From Beijerinckiaceae bacterium (lineage in GTDB: Bacteria > Bacteroidota > Bacteroidia > Chitinophagales > Chitinophagaceae): DNA of 64,000 bases. Shown piece by piece: positions 9,126 through 17,242 of the stretch. Within the stretch, counting starts at the first letter, position 1. Each line of letters begins with the position of its first letter. Below the pieces are notes generated by a model. It did no database searches. It was given only the letters and a program-made list of their open reading frames with translations, and had not been told where the DNA came from. Where the stretch lies: contig CAJCIQ010000232.1 in assembly GCA_903970475.1 (NCBI GenBank), positions 1 to 64,000 of the forward strand, written 5' to 3'. Made by a program: the position numbers and the translations under genes.

Positions 9126-9669
9126 TACTAGGACAAAGATTGTTATACGAGCAATCCTGACCCCAGGTAACCGGTAAAAGTGGACCCACCGTTTGTGTAG
9201 TTGAATTCGTCCAACTCGGATTGGTCGTACAAGGATTAGCAGGAGGAGGTGGCTGAAGTTTCTATGTATTAAGGACGAGGATCATATTTTTTTGTGCTGC
9301 TTTTCCGGTATTTTGTGCTATATAATTTGCCCAGGCAGTATTTGCAGAGGCGGTATTGTCATACTTTCCACTCCTTACGATCTCTATATTATTGAAACCC
9401 CATAATGGTCATTGATGGTGTAGGCCAATTCAGCTTTGTTTTGCCCATTGAGCGTACTTACGTAGGGTGAGTGATTTCCATGATTAGCAGAATTGAAATA
9501 GACGTTTGCGTTGAAATTTTCAGCAATAATTTCAGCTGTATCAACAGATACGACATTCAATACTTTTTCAGCATTCTTATTGTAAGAGACAGACTGTTTG
9601 GAGCAGCTATAAAATAGGAGTCCAATAAGCGCTAACGATATGGTGGAGTAGAATACTATTTTTTTTCAT
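9109..9669 (-). pseudogene. Broken C10 (streptopain-like) peptidase gene, N-terminal part
   Basis: From an ATG at 9669 an 8-A run shifts the frame. With seven A it would read MKKIVFYSTISLALIGLLFY then SCSKQSVSY, a lipoprotein signal. The prodomain follows (KVLNVVSVDTAEIIAENF). A second frame change falls at a run of four G (five would restore the frame), after which NNIEIVRSGKYDNTA, ANTAWANYIAQ and NMILVLNT are readable. A TAG at 9262-9264 interrupts the frame, and beyond it comes [20 protein letters not shown], the hallmark at the start of the C10 catalytic domain. The catalytic Cys and His regions are missing. The reconstruction was done by eye across three frames; two homopolymer shifts, one nonsense codon and a truncation make it a pseudogene. 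Confidence 0.68.
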
Positions 9670-9809
9670 ATGAGCTTAACATTGTGGTTTCAGATGGCAG
9701 GTATCCACAATATAATGTTTCCTAATGAAAAAGCAAACATTTTCTACTGGATGTAAAAATAGTAATCCATCCAAACAGTTTCAATTGAAGAGAGGTTCTT
9801 GTTCAGCCA

Positions 9810-11510
9810 TTAAGACCAGTCAAACTCGACGATGCTACCGTTTAGTTTCCATTTGCGGGGCTGAGGGTTGCCCATCCAATCCAAAGGCTCTCCTATTTGC
9901 TGTACCTGGGCGGCCTGGGCAAACGCTTGCTTAACGGCTGCTTTTTGCTCCGTACCCATGGCTTCTGGTTGGGCGGATATGAACAAGGGCGCCCCACTGC
10001 CAGCGAGCAACTGAAGCCATTGTTTGTTCCTGGACCAACTGATGTCAGTGGTTAAGCCTACACAGTCCCCATCGGCTGCGTAGAATTTATTGTGTTGGGG
10101 CAGACGGAAAGCCAAGGTGTTCACGCCCATCTTACGGGTGCGATCCCACTCCTTACCGCTGGTATCGTCTCCAATCCTGCACATCTCAAAAACACCAGCA
10201 GACAGATGGCTCATGGTATTGCATCCGATCACATAGATGCTATCCCCAGCCCCAGCCCTGATGGTCTGATACAAGGTGTTGATGATCTCTGCATTGGTTT
10301 TACGTTGGTCATAGAAATGCCAACCGGAGGAAGTCAGGTCCTTGAGCATTTGGAAGCCCCATCGCCCGAAAATATCATAGGTGGTATAATCGTGTTTCAC
10401 CAGTTCATATCCCCAGGAATGGTAAGTATCGAAATAAACCTTGATGCGCGCCAGGTTCTCAGGGATGGTCGGATCCAGCACTGGGTTTTTGGGATCATCT
10501 CTGCCTGGAATCGCAGGAGCGATTAAGCTGGCTTTCTCATCATGACGACCGCAGAGCGGACGTATCCATAACCCTGGGCGCATGCCCAATGCTTTGATAT
10601 CATTACCCAGCTTATGCATGTCTTTAAACTTATCATTGGGCTTGGAGAAATCCTCATTCCATCCTCCATCGCCCATATCCAACGGGGAGTACTGTCCCCA
10701 ACCCGCATCCACCACGGAGAAGGGTCTGTTATCCGAGCTCGTCACCAGCTCGGCCATCATGGCCGTGGTATTTTTTATCAGATCGTAATTATTGTTGCCA
10801 TAGGCAAAGTACCAATCATTGATACCGTAGATGGGCTTTTTGGGTAAACGGGGATGTTCACACATGATCCCGCAAAAGCGGTGTAAGGTCGCAAAAGCGT
10901 TCTCCCCTTCATGACTATGTGTGGTCACCATATCAGCCATATGAAGCGTGCGGTCCCCGAGCATCACTCCATTTCCGCCTGAGCGCGCATCCAAAGTAAG
11001 CTCCAGGTGATCCTGACCCAGTTCCCACCAGCATATACTGCTGGCGCCCGTCTTCACCCCAAAGCAGGCACTGGCATGATCACTATAGGCTACCACATAC
11101 CAGGGATTTTTTACCCCCCGCGGCTCATGCTTCCATTCAAGGTCCCCGTAGGACCGCTCAAAAGCATCGCCCAGGAAAAGCGTTCCAGGAGGAAAATGGT
11201 GGTTCCATTTCAGTCGGACACCGTTCAGTTCCTTGCTGGGTGACTGCACATAAACCCCACCAGATTTTATCATGACCTCCACATCCCTTATTCCAAACGA
11301 AGTAGCATTCCTAGCCTCAAGCCTGAACCAATCTTCCCCGGATTCTACCCAAACCTCGTCCGGAGGAGCCATCTCCGGGGATTGTCCGGGAAGCGCACCG
11401 GCCTGACCCAGAAGAGCGGCGCCTTGCGCCGGCAACCCATAGGTAAGCCTATGGAAAAAAATGCCTACAGCCGTAGCAGACGATAGCTTCAGAAAATGTC
11501 TCCTTTCCAT
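9810..11510 (-). CDS. GH36-type glycoside hydrolase (alpha-galactosidase-like), Tat-exported
   Basis: 566 residues. It starts MERRHFLKLSSATAVGI, a Tat-like signal, and continues with an N-terminal beta-sandwich and a TIM barrel from about residue 225 (IYGINDWYFAYGNN). Clan GH-D landmarks are VVDAGWGQYSP (about 267), GMRPGLWIRPLCGRHDE (about 309), ELVKHDYTTYD with Asp374 as likely nucleophile, and CRIGDDTSGKEW with Asp448 as likely acid/base. Known clan members are alpha-galactosidases or raffinose-synthase-like enzymes; the exact sugar cannot be read from the sequence. It is transcribed away from the carotenoid operon and sits alone, so its substrate context is open. Confidence 0.78.
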   Translation of the reverse strand: MERRHFLKLSSATAVGIFFHRLTYGLPAQGAALLGQAGALPGQSPEMAPPDEVWVESGEDWFRLEARNATSFGIRDVEVMIKSGGVYVQSPSKELNGVRLKWNHHFPPGTLFLGDAFERSYGDLEWKHEPRGVKNPWYVVAYSDHASACFGVKTGASSICWWELGQDHLELTLDARSGGNGVMLGDRTLHMADMVTTHSHEGENAFATLHRFCGIMCEHPRLPKKPIYGINDWYFAYGNNNYDLIKNTTAMMAELVTSSDNRPFSVVDAGWGQYSPLDMGDGGWNEDFSKPNDKFKDMHKLGNDIKALGMRPGLWIRPLCGRHDEKASLIAPAIPGRDDPKNPVLDPTIPENLARIKVYFDTYHSWGYELVKHDYTTYDIFGRWGFQMLKDLTSSGWHFYDQRKTNAEIINTLYQTIRAGAGDSIYVIGCNTMSHLSAGVFEMCRIGDDTSGKEWDRTRKMGVNTLAFRLPQHNKFYAADGDCVGLTTDISWSRNKQWLQLLAGSGAPLFISAQPEAMGTEQKAAVKQAFAQAAQVQQIGEPLDWMGNPQPRKWKLNGSIVEFDWS

Positions 11511-11632
11511 GTAAAAATTTGGGTTTATGTTCGGCTGAAGGTAAAAAAATATACCTAATCAGGACTTGGACAGGATATATAGGTTTATTTAAAAAAATAT
11601 ATACAATAACTAGGCACTTTGGCAAATACGGC

Positions 11633-11640
11633 TATATTTG
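11633..11640 (+). promoter_or_regulatory. Candidate -7 box of the carotenoid operon promoter
   Basis: TATATTTG matches TAnnTTTG exactly, about 50 bp upstream of the regulator ATG. A TTTG at 11618-11621 is too close to be a standard -33 element. The last three bases overlap the first arm of the inverted repeat at 11638. Confidence 0.5.
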
Positions 11641-11669
11641 TATAGATATTCTTATTTTAATCTATACAA
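11638..11669 (+). promoter_or_regulatory. Probable operator: perfect 10-bp inverted repeat
   Basis: The arms TTGTATAGAT (11638-11647) and ATCTATACAA (11660-11669) are exact reverse complements separated by 12 bp. The repeat overlaps the end of the -7 box and would cover the transcription start, a repressor geometry. The most likely ligand is the MerR/CarH-like protein encoded directly downstream, acting on its own operon (inference from position and the known behaviour of CarH/LitR proteins). Confidence 0.6.
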
Positions 11670-11689
11670 AATAAAGCTGGATCCATTTA

Positions 11690-12550
11690 ATGGATCGTCT
11701 GTCCATATCACAATTAGCCTCCTATACGGGAGTGAAGGTGGTCACCATAAGGGCCTGGGAAAACCGTTATGGAGCACTGCAACCGGAACGTTCCGACGGG
11801 AACACGCGTTATTATTCAGGGGATCAACTCAAGAGGCTGCTCAATATTGTGAGTCTGGTGGAACGCAAACATAAGGTCTCACAGGTTTGCTCCATGTCGG
11901 ATGTTGACCTCAAAAAGTTGGTGGCGATAGAGGAAGCGCCTTCCCAGGACTGCCCTGAAAACTTTTTCATCACCCAGCTGATAGCTGCTGGGATCAGCTT
12001 CAACGAACAGCATTTTTCTACTATTTTTTCCCATTGCCTTCTGAGGTATGGTGTCAGGGATGCCTACCTCAAAGTCATCTATCCTTTGATCTCGCGCATT
12101 GGTATGCTCTGGCGTTCTGATTCCGTTGGTGTTGCCCACGAACATTTCATCAGCCATCTGCTTCGTCAGAAATTGCTGGCGGCAACAGACCTGTTGCCCT
12201 TTGGGGATAAGGGGGGCACTCCCTGGATACTTTACTTGCCGGAAAACGAATTCCATGAGCTGGGATTACTGACTGCCCATTACCTGATTCGGCAGTCAGG
12301 ACGTCCATCCGTCTACCTGGGGGCCAATATTCCCCTGGCCGCCCTTCAGGGAGCGGCAGATACGATGGGTCCAGGAAAATTGCTGTCCTTTCAGGTGATG
12401 AATCCGGGAGGATATGATTATTACAGGAAGCTATCCATGTCGCTTCCCAACATGAAGATTTTTGTCGCGGGTCTTACAGAATCCATACCCGGCATCGAGG
12501 GCATAAGTTCCCTTCAGCAACTGGAAGAAGTCCTTTTCACCCTAATATAA
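11690..12550 (+). CDS. MerR-type regulator with cobalamin-binding domain (CarH/LitR-like photoreceptor)
   Basis: 286 residues. Residues 4-72 form a MerR winged helix (LSISQLASYTGVKVVTIRAW, then ENRYGALQPERSDGNTRYYS). Residues 90-170 are the four-helix cap of the B12 module and contain W141 followed nine residues later by E151-H152, the Wx9EH motif of AdoCbl-dependent CarH proteins. Residues 175-286 are the Rossmann part with E187-F-H189-E-L-G192, the ExHxxG motif whose His is the lower cobalt ligand. Known: CarH represses carotenoid genes in the dark and lets go when light breaks the Co-C bond. Position at the head of the crt operon supports this. The residue after W141 is Arg; Thermus CarH has a His there. 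The start ATG lies in the 3' arm of a 7-bp hairpin. Confidence 0.85.
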   Translation: MDRLSISQLASYTGVKVVTIRAWENRYGALQPERSDGNTRYYSGDQLKRLLNIVSLVERKHKVSQVCSMSDVDLKKLVAIEEAPSQDCPENFFITQLIAAGISFNEQHFSTIFSHCLLRYGVRDAYLKVIYPLISRIGMLWRSDSVGVAHEHFISHLLRQKLLAATDLLPFGDKGGTPWILYLPENEFHELGLLTAHYLIRQSGRPSVYLGANIPLAALQGAADTMGPGKLLSFQVMNPGGYDYYRKLSMSLPNMKIFVAGLTESIPGIEGISSLQQLEEVLFTLI

Positions 12551-12560
12551 ATAGACTGGT

Positions 12561-14042
12561 ATGCGCATTTCAATCATTGGAGCAGGTATAGCAGGACTTA
12601 GTGCTGCGGCCTACCTTTCTTACGCAGGGCACGAGGTCACCATCTTCGAAAAGAACGCTACCCCTGGGGGGCGCGCCAGGCAATGGGTAACGAAAGAGGG
12701 ATATGTATTTGATATGGGTCCAAGCTGGTATTGGATGCCTGATGTATTCGACAATTTCTTCGCCGATTTCGGGTACAAGACCAGCGACTTCTACCAACTC
12801 GTCCGTCTGGATCCAGCTTTCACCGTCACCTTTGGCAAAGGCCGGCAATACGATATACCCTCCGGTTTCGATTCACTCAAATCATTATTCGACCAGATTG
12901 AACCTGGAGCGGGGTCCAAATTGGAAGCATTCATGAAAGGCGCCCGGTTCAAGTACGAAAAAGGAATGCAGGAACTGGTGTATAAACCAGGGATAAGTCT
13001 TAGGGAATATGCAGATCCCGCCCTACTCAAAGGTATTATGCAATTGCAGGTGTTCTCTTCTTTCCATACTCATGTCCGTAAGTATTTCAGCGATCCCAGG
13101 TTGATAAACCTCATGGAATTCCCGGTGCTGTTCCTGGGCGCCATGCCCAAAGAAACCCCTGCGTTATATAGCCTGATGAATTACGCCGGCCTCCTGCTGG
13201 GGACTTGGTATCCTAAAGGCGGGTTCGGCATGGTCGTGGATGCCCTGGTCTCCGTTTGCGAGGCTCAGGGCGTGCAGTTCCGGTTCAATGCCCCCGTGGA
13301 ACGTATTCTGGCTGAAAACGGCCTGGTCACTGGATTGCTCGTTGAAGATTCGGTAATCGCTTCAGATGCGGTGATTGCTGCGGCAGACTACCATCATGTG
13401 GAAACCAAGTTGCTTGATCCGGCATGGAGGAACTATGATCTGCCCTATTGGAAAAGCAGGGTGATGGCTCCCTCCGCCCTGATTTTCTATGTGGGAACGA
13501 CCAAACGCTTTCCGGCTTTGAAGCACCATACCCTTTTCTTTGACGAGGACTTTGGTAAGCATGCCTTGGAAATCTATAAGCAACCCTCCTGGCCTTCCAG
13601 GCCGCTTTTTTATGTATGCTGCCCCTCAAGGACGGACCCTGGTGTAGCACCTCCAGGCCATGAGAACCTGTTCTTACTGATGCCCCTGGCTCCTGGCCTC
13701 CTGGATGAAGAAGGCACAAGGGAAACCTATTACCATATCATGATGGACCGCCTGGAAGAACACTTGGGCGAAAAAGTGAGGCCCCATGTCGATTACAAGA
13801 AGAGTTACTGTGTGAGCGATTTCCAAACCGACTACAATGCCTTTAAGGGAAACGCCTATGGTCTTGCCAATACCTTGAGGCAAACTGCCCTGTTTAAGCC
13901 CAAAATCCGCAACCGGCATTTACCCAACCTATTTTACGCCGGCCAGTTGACCGTTCCGGGCCCAGGCGTACCTCCTGCCCTGATATCCGGCAAGATTGCC
14001 GCAGGTCAGGTCCATTCCTTCTTTTCAAAAGCTTGTGTATGA
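12561..14042 (+). CDS. crtI: Phytoene desaturase (phytoene to lycopene)
   Basis: 493 residues, normal for bacterial CrtI. The N terminus is a Rossmann FAD motif (ISIIGAGIAGLSAAAYLSYA, then GHEVTIFEKN and GGRARQW). The C terminus has the family signature around NLFYAGQLTVPGPGVPPALI followed by SGKIAA. The FAD-dependent enzyme introduces four double bonds into phytoene at the membrane. It starts 10 bp after the regulator stop and ends in an ATGA overlap with crtB, so the two are translationally coupled. Closely related ketolases (CrtO/CrtP types) are possible in principle, but linkage to crtB makes desaturase the simplest reading. Confidence 0.9.
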   Translation: MRISIIGAGIAGLSAAAYLSYAGHEVTIFEKNATPGGRARQWVTKEGYVFDMGPSWYWMPDVFDNFFADFGYKTSDFYQLVRLDPAFTVTFGKGRQYDIPSGFDSLKSLFDQIEPGAGSKLEAFMKGARFKYEKGMQELVYKPGISLREYADPALLKGIMQLQVFSSFHTHVRKYFSDPRLINLMEFPVLFLGAMPKETPALYSLMNYAGLLLGTWYPKGGFGMVVDALVSVCEAQGVQFRFNAPVERILAENGLVTGLLVEDSVIASDAVIAAADYHHVETKLLDPAWRNYDLPYWKSRVMAPSALIFYVGTTKRFPALKHHTLFFDEDFGKHALEIYKQPSWPSRPLFYVCCPSRTDPGVAPPGHENLFLLMPLAPGLLDEEGTRETYYHIMMDRLEEHLGEKVRPHVDYKKSYCVSDFQTDYNAFKGNAYGLANTLRQTALFKPKIRNRHLPNLFYAGQLTVPGPGVPPALISGKIAAGQVHSFFSKACV

Positions 14043-14875
14043 AACAACTCTTTGACTCCATGAGCGTGGAGGTGAGCAAACTGACCACCAGAACTTACAG
14101 CACCAGCTTCTCCCTGGGGATTTACTTCCTGTCCCGAAGGATCAGGAACGACATTTATGCCATATACGGATTCGTCCGGATAGCGGACGAAATGGTGGAT
14201 AGCTTCGAAGGATTTGATCAGCAAGCCCTGCTGGCTAAATTCAAGTCTGATACCTACACCTCGATCCGTGTGGGCGCCTCCCCCAATCCTATCCTTCACG
14301 CATTCCAGTCGGTGGTAGCCAAGTACAAATTGGATACCGACCTGATAGACACCTTCTTTCAAAGCATGGAAATGGACCTGTACAAGGAAGTCTATGATGA
14401 GGACAACTACCGGAAATACATATTAGGGTCGGCAGAAGTGGTTGGCCTGATGTGCCTACAGGTATTCACCGAGGGGGACAAATCCATGTACAATGAACTC
14501 ATGCCTTACGCCATGAAACTGGGAGCCGCCTTCCAGAAGGTGAACTTCCTCAGGGATCTCCGGTCTGACTACCTGGTGCTGGGTCGTCAGTATTTTCCGG
14601 GAATCGATTTTTACCATTTCACCCCCGAAGACAAGTGCAAGATTGAGGAGGAAATCCAAAAGGATTTCACCGAGGCGCTTTTCGGTATCCGGCGACTGCC
14701 CAAAACATGCAGGGGTGGTGTATACCTGGCCTATAATTACTACAAGAGCCTGTTCCGCAAAATCAAAAGGCTTCCTCCCAGACGCATAATGTCAGGCCGC
14801 GTCCGTATCAGCAACGGACACAAGATGGGATTGGTGATCCATTGCCTGTTGGAAAACCGCATGAACCTCGTTTAA
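14039..14875 (+). CDS. crtB: Phytoene synthase
   Basis: About 278 residues from the ATG at 14039; a TTG six bases upstream is ignored. It belongs to the squalene/phytoene synthase family: TRTYSTSFSLGIYFL at the N terminus, first Asp-rich motif in RIADEMVDS, second in FQKVNFLRDLRSDYLVLGRQ. Both motifs bind Mg-diphosphate. It condenses two geranylgeranyl diphosphates to phytoene. The stop of crtI and this start share ATGA. No GGPP synthase gene is present in this operon, so the precursor must come from elsewhere in the genome. Confidence 0.93.
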   Translation: MKQLFDSMSVEVSKLTTRTYSTSFSLGIYFLSRRIRNDIYAIYGFVRIADEMVDSFEGFDQQALLAKFKSDTYTSIRVGASPNPILHAFQSVVAKYKLDTDLIDTFFQSMEMDLYKEVYDEDNYRKYILGSAEVVGLMCLQVFTEGDKSMYNELMPYAMKLGAAFQKVNFLRDLRSDYLVLGRQYFPGIDFYHFTPEDKCKIEEEIQKDFTEALFGIRRLPKTCRGGVYLAYNYYKSLFRKIKRLPPRRIMSGRVRISNGHKMGLVIHCLLENRMNLV

Positions 14876-14885
14876 TATACCGCGT

Positions 14886-15356
14886 ATGATTTCCATTCTT
14901 ATAAAATGTATTTGCTTCCTGGGCGCATTCCTGGGCATGGAAGGGGTAGCATGGTTATCCCATAAGTATCTGATGCATGGGCCGCTGTGGGTGTTACATA
15001 AGGACCATCACCGTAAGGAGTCTGGAGGGTTCTTCGAACGCAATGATTTCTTCTTCCTCATTTTCGCCATTCCTGGCATCATTTGCCTCCTCATAGGACT
15101 GCTCAATGGCTTCAATGCTTTGTTCTGGATAGGACTGGGCATTACCTTCTATGGCTTTGCCTACTTCTTCATACACGACATCTTTATCCACCAGCGCTTT
15201 GGTTGGTTTAAACATACAAAACATCCTTATTTCCTGGCCCTGCGACGGGCACACAAACTACACCATAAACACCTGGGGCGTGAAGAAGGGGAATGTTTCG
15301 GAATGCTTTGGGTCCCCAGGCATTTGTTTAGAAAAGTAACAAGTGCTAACCTATGA
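14886..15356 (+). CDS. crtZ: Beta-carotene hydroxylase (CrtZ type)
   Basis: 156 residues, typical of CrtZ. It carries the His clusters of the membrane di-iron fatty acid hydroxylase superfamily: HKYLMH, HKDHH, HDIFIHQ and HKLHH. Hydrophobic segments near residues 4-20 and 55-98 are membrane spans. Known reaction: 3,3'-hydroxylation of beta-ionone rings, giving zeaxanthin from beta-carotene. It follows crtB by 10 bp and overlaps the cyclase gene by ATGA. Confidence 0.9.
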   Translation: MISILIKCICFLGAFLGMEGVAWLSHKYLMHGPLWVLHKDHHRKESGGFFERNDFFFLIFAIPGIICLLIGLLNGFNALFWIGLGITFYGFAYFFIHDIFIHQRFGWFKHTKHPYFLALRRAHKLHHKHLGREEGECFGMLWVPRHLFRKVTSANL

Positions 15357-16048
15357 AAGCCACCTACCTGATCATTGATCTGGGGGCCTTACTCCCCACC
15401 CTGGCTTTTTCCTTCCATCCCAGGATCAGGTTCTACCGGCAATGGCCCGCGTTTCTCCCATCCCTTGTTCTGGTAGGCTGCTGCTTTGCCGTCTGGGATA
15501 TCATTTTCACCCACCTGGGATTCTGGGGCTTCAATCCCCAATATATCCTGGGCTATTATTGGTGGGGCCTGCCCCTGGAAGAGTGGCTTTTTTTCCTGTG
15601 TATACCTTACGCCTGCGTTTTTACTTTCCATGTGATTCATCCCCATGTGGAACAATGGCTGCGTCCGGCTAAAATACAATGGACCATTGCAATCCTTGCG
15701 CTGGTGTTGGTGCTGACGGGATTGACAGCGGTGTATAGACCCTACACGATGGTGACCTTCATCACCCTGGGACTGTTGTTGGGTATAAGCCTGCGTTACT
15801 GCAACATACGATGGATGGGGGCCTTTTTTCTGACATACGCTATACTGCTGGGTCCTTTCTTCCTGGTCAACGGATTGTTGACCGGGCTGGGTTGGCCAAA
15901 CCCCGTCGTCTGGTATAATCCCGACGCTTTCCTGGGTATACGCATCGGCACCATTCCTGTTGAAGATATCTTTTACGGGATGGAGCTGATCTTCCTCAAT
16001 TTACTGGTCTACCGGTTATTGCTGATATGGAAAAACAAAAGAACATGA
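15353..16048 (+). CDS. Lycopene cyclase, fused heterodimeric type (CrtYc-CrtYd)
   Basis: 231 residues with six or seven hydrophobic helices. Two homologous halves can be seen, each with an acidic motif: GLPLEEWLFFLCIPYA (about residue 75) and GTIPVEDIFYGMELIFLN (about residue 202). These PxE(E/D) motifs mark the lycopene cyclase domain family found as CrtYc+CrtYd in actinobacteria, archaea and Bacteroidota. It cyclises lycopene ends to beta-rings in the membrane. ATGA overlaps on both sides tie it to crtZ and the glycosyltransferase. Confidence 0.88.
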   Translation: MKATYLIIDLGALLPTLAFSFHPRIRFYRQWPAFLPSLVLVGCCFAVWDIIFTHLGFWGFNPQYILGYYWWGLPLEEWLFFLCIPYACVFTFHVIHPHVEQWLRPAKIQWTIAILALVLVLTGLTAVYRPYTMVTFITLGLLLGISLRYCNIRWMGAFFLTYAILLGPFFLVNGLLTGLGWPNPVVWYNPDAFLGIRIGTIPVEDIFYGMELIFLNLLVYRLLLIWKNKRT

Positions 16049-17223
16049 ACGCAGACCTCAAGCCCAACGTACTGGTGTTCCCTTTTGGACTCATGGCGCA
16101 TTATTTCCGGTGTATCGTCCTGAGCAGATCATTGAGGGACCACTACAACGTCCTGTTCATGGACCACCCATCCTTGTCGGCCTTCGTGCATAAAGAAGGA
16201 TTCCATACCTTCCCTTGCCAAACCTGGGAAGGGGAACCTGTAATAGAGAAGCTCAGGCATTTTGATTTCTCCTGGCTGAATGAAGAACAAATCCTAACCA
16301 TATTCAAAAGCCAGATCCAAGCCATCAGGGACTATTGCCCCTGCATAGTCATTGGAGACAGCCATCCCTGCGTAAAGATGGCCGCTGAGGCCGCTGGTGT
16401 GAAGTTTGTATCCCTGTTGAACGGATATATGACTCCGTATTACGGCGGTCACCGGAAGTTGTCCAGGCGGCACCCCTGTTATTGGCCCTTGTGGATCATG
16501 CCCAACACCTGGAGACAATGGTTGACCAAGCAGGGTGAGGAGATGGCTTTCCGGAAGATACAAAAGGCGTTCAACAGCATCAGGGACCGCTATGGCCTGC
16601 GGCTATTGGACAATTACCTTGAAGAATTGGAAGGAGACGTCACGCTGATTTGCGATACAGAAGCGCTTTTTCCCCAGGTAGACCTACCTTCCCATTACAT
16701 ACCCATAGGGCCACTGATCTACGACCGAACACCCTGGGACGGCAGCACTCCGCCACCTTCACCTTTCCCAGGTTGTTTGGATCCTGCAAAAAGAACCATA
16801 CTGGTCAACATGGGTAGCAGTGGAGATTGGAACCAGGTTGGATTTCTGGCTGACCCTTATTATAAAAAATATAATATTGTCACCACTGGAGATAAAAAGG
16901 GTATACTCTCCTCGGTAGCTACCTACCAGGCCGGTTTCTTGCTAGCCAGTGATGTATTGCCCTGGGTAGACCTGGTGATCTGCCATGGTGGGAATGGAAC
17001 CCTCCAGCAATGCCAGTTGTTCAGCATTCCAGCCCTATGCAAAACACGCTATTTCGAGCAGGAGTGGAATATAGAGGCCTTTCAACAGAAAGGCCGGGGC
17101 ATGTCACTAGATGGAATCCGCTCCAAAAGGAAACTTCGTCGGATAATTGACCGGTGGGCAAAAGTGATCCTACCTCAGATCCCCATGGGGCAACAAAGGG
17201 AATTTCTGGATTTTTTGTGTTGA
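16045..17223 (+). CDS. GT-B glycosyltransferase, probably carotenoid (zeaxanthin) glycosyltransferase
   Basis: About 392 residues from the ATG at 16045, chosen because it forms an ATGA overlap with the cyclase stop like the other genes of the operon; an ATG at 16027 is the alternative. The protein has a UDP-glycosyltransferase-like GT-B layout: VLVFPFGLMAHYFRCIVLS at the N terminus, and in the C-terminal nucleotide-sugar domain VNMGSSGDWN, ASDVLPWVDLVICHGGNGTL and QCQLFSIPALC. The HGGNGT stretch resembles the donor-binding loop of the MGT/CrtX group. Given the operon, glycosylation of hydroxyl groups on zeaxanthin or a related xanthophyll is likely, but acceptor and sugar are inference. Confidence 0.7.
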   Translation: MNADLKPNVLVFPFGLMAHYFRCIVLSRSLRDHYNVLFMDHPSLSAFVHKEGFHTFPCQTWEGEPVIEKLRHFDFSWLNEEQILTIFKSQIQAIRDYCPCIVIGDSHPCVKMAAEAAGVKFVSLLNGYMTPYYGGHRKLSRRHPCYWPLWIMPNTWRQWLTKQGEEMAFRKIQKAFNSIRDRYGLRLLDNYLEELEGDVTLICDTEALFPQVDLPSHYIPIGPLIYDRTPWDGSTPPPSPFPGCLDPAKRTILVNMGSSGDWNQVGFLADPYYKKYNIVTTGDKKGILSSVATYQAGFLLASDVLPWVDLVICHGGNGTLQQCQLFSIPALCKTRYFEQEWNIEAFQQKGRGMSLDGIRSKRKLRRIIDRWAKVILPQIPMGQQREFLDFLC

Positions 17224-17242
17224 TTATTATTAAGCACACCAT

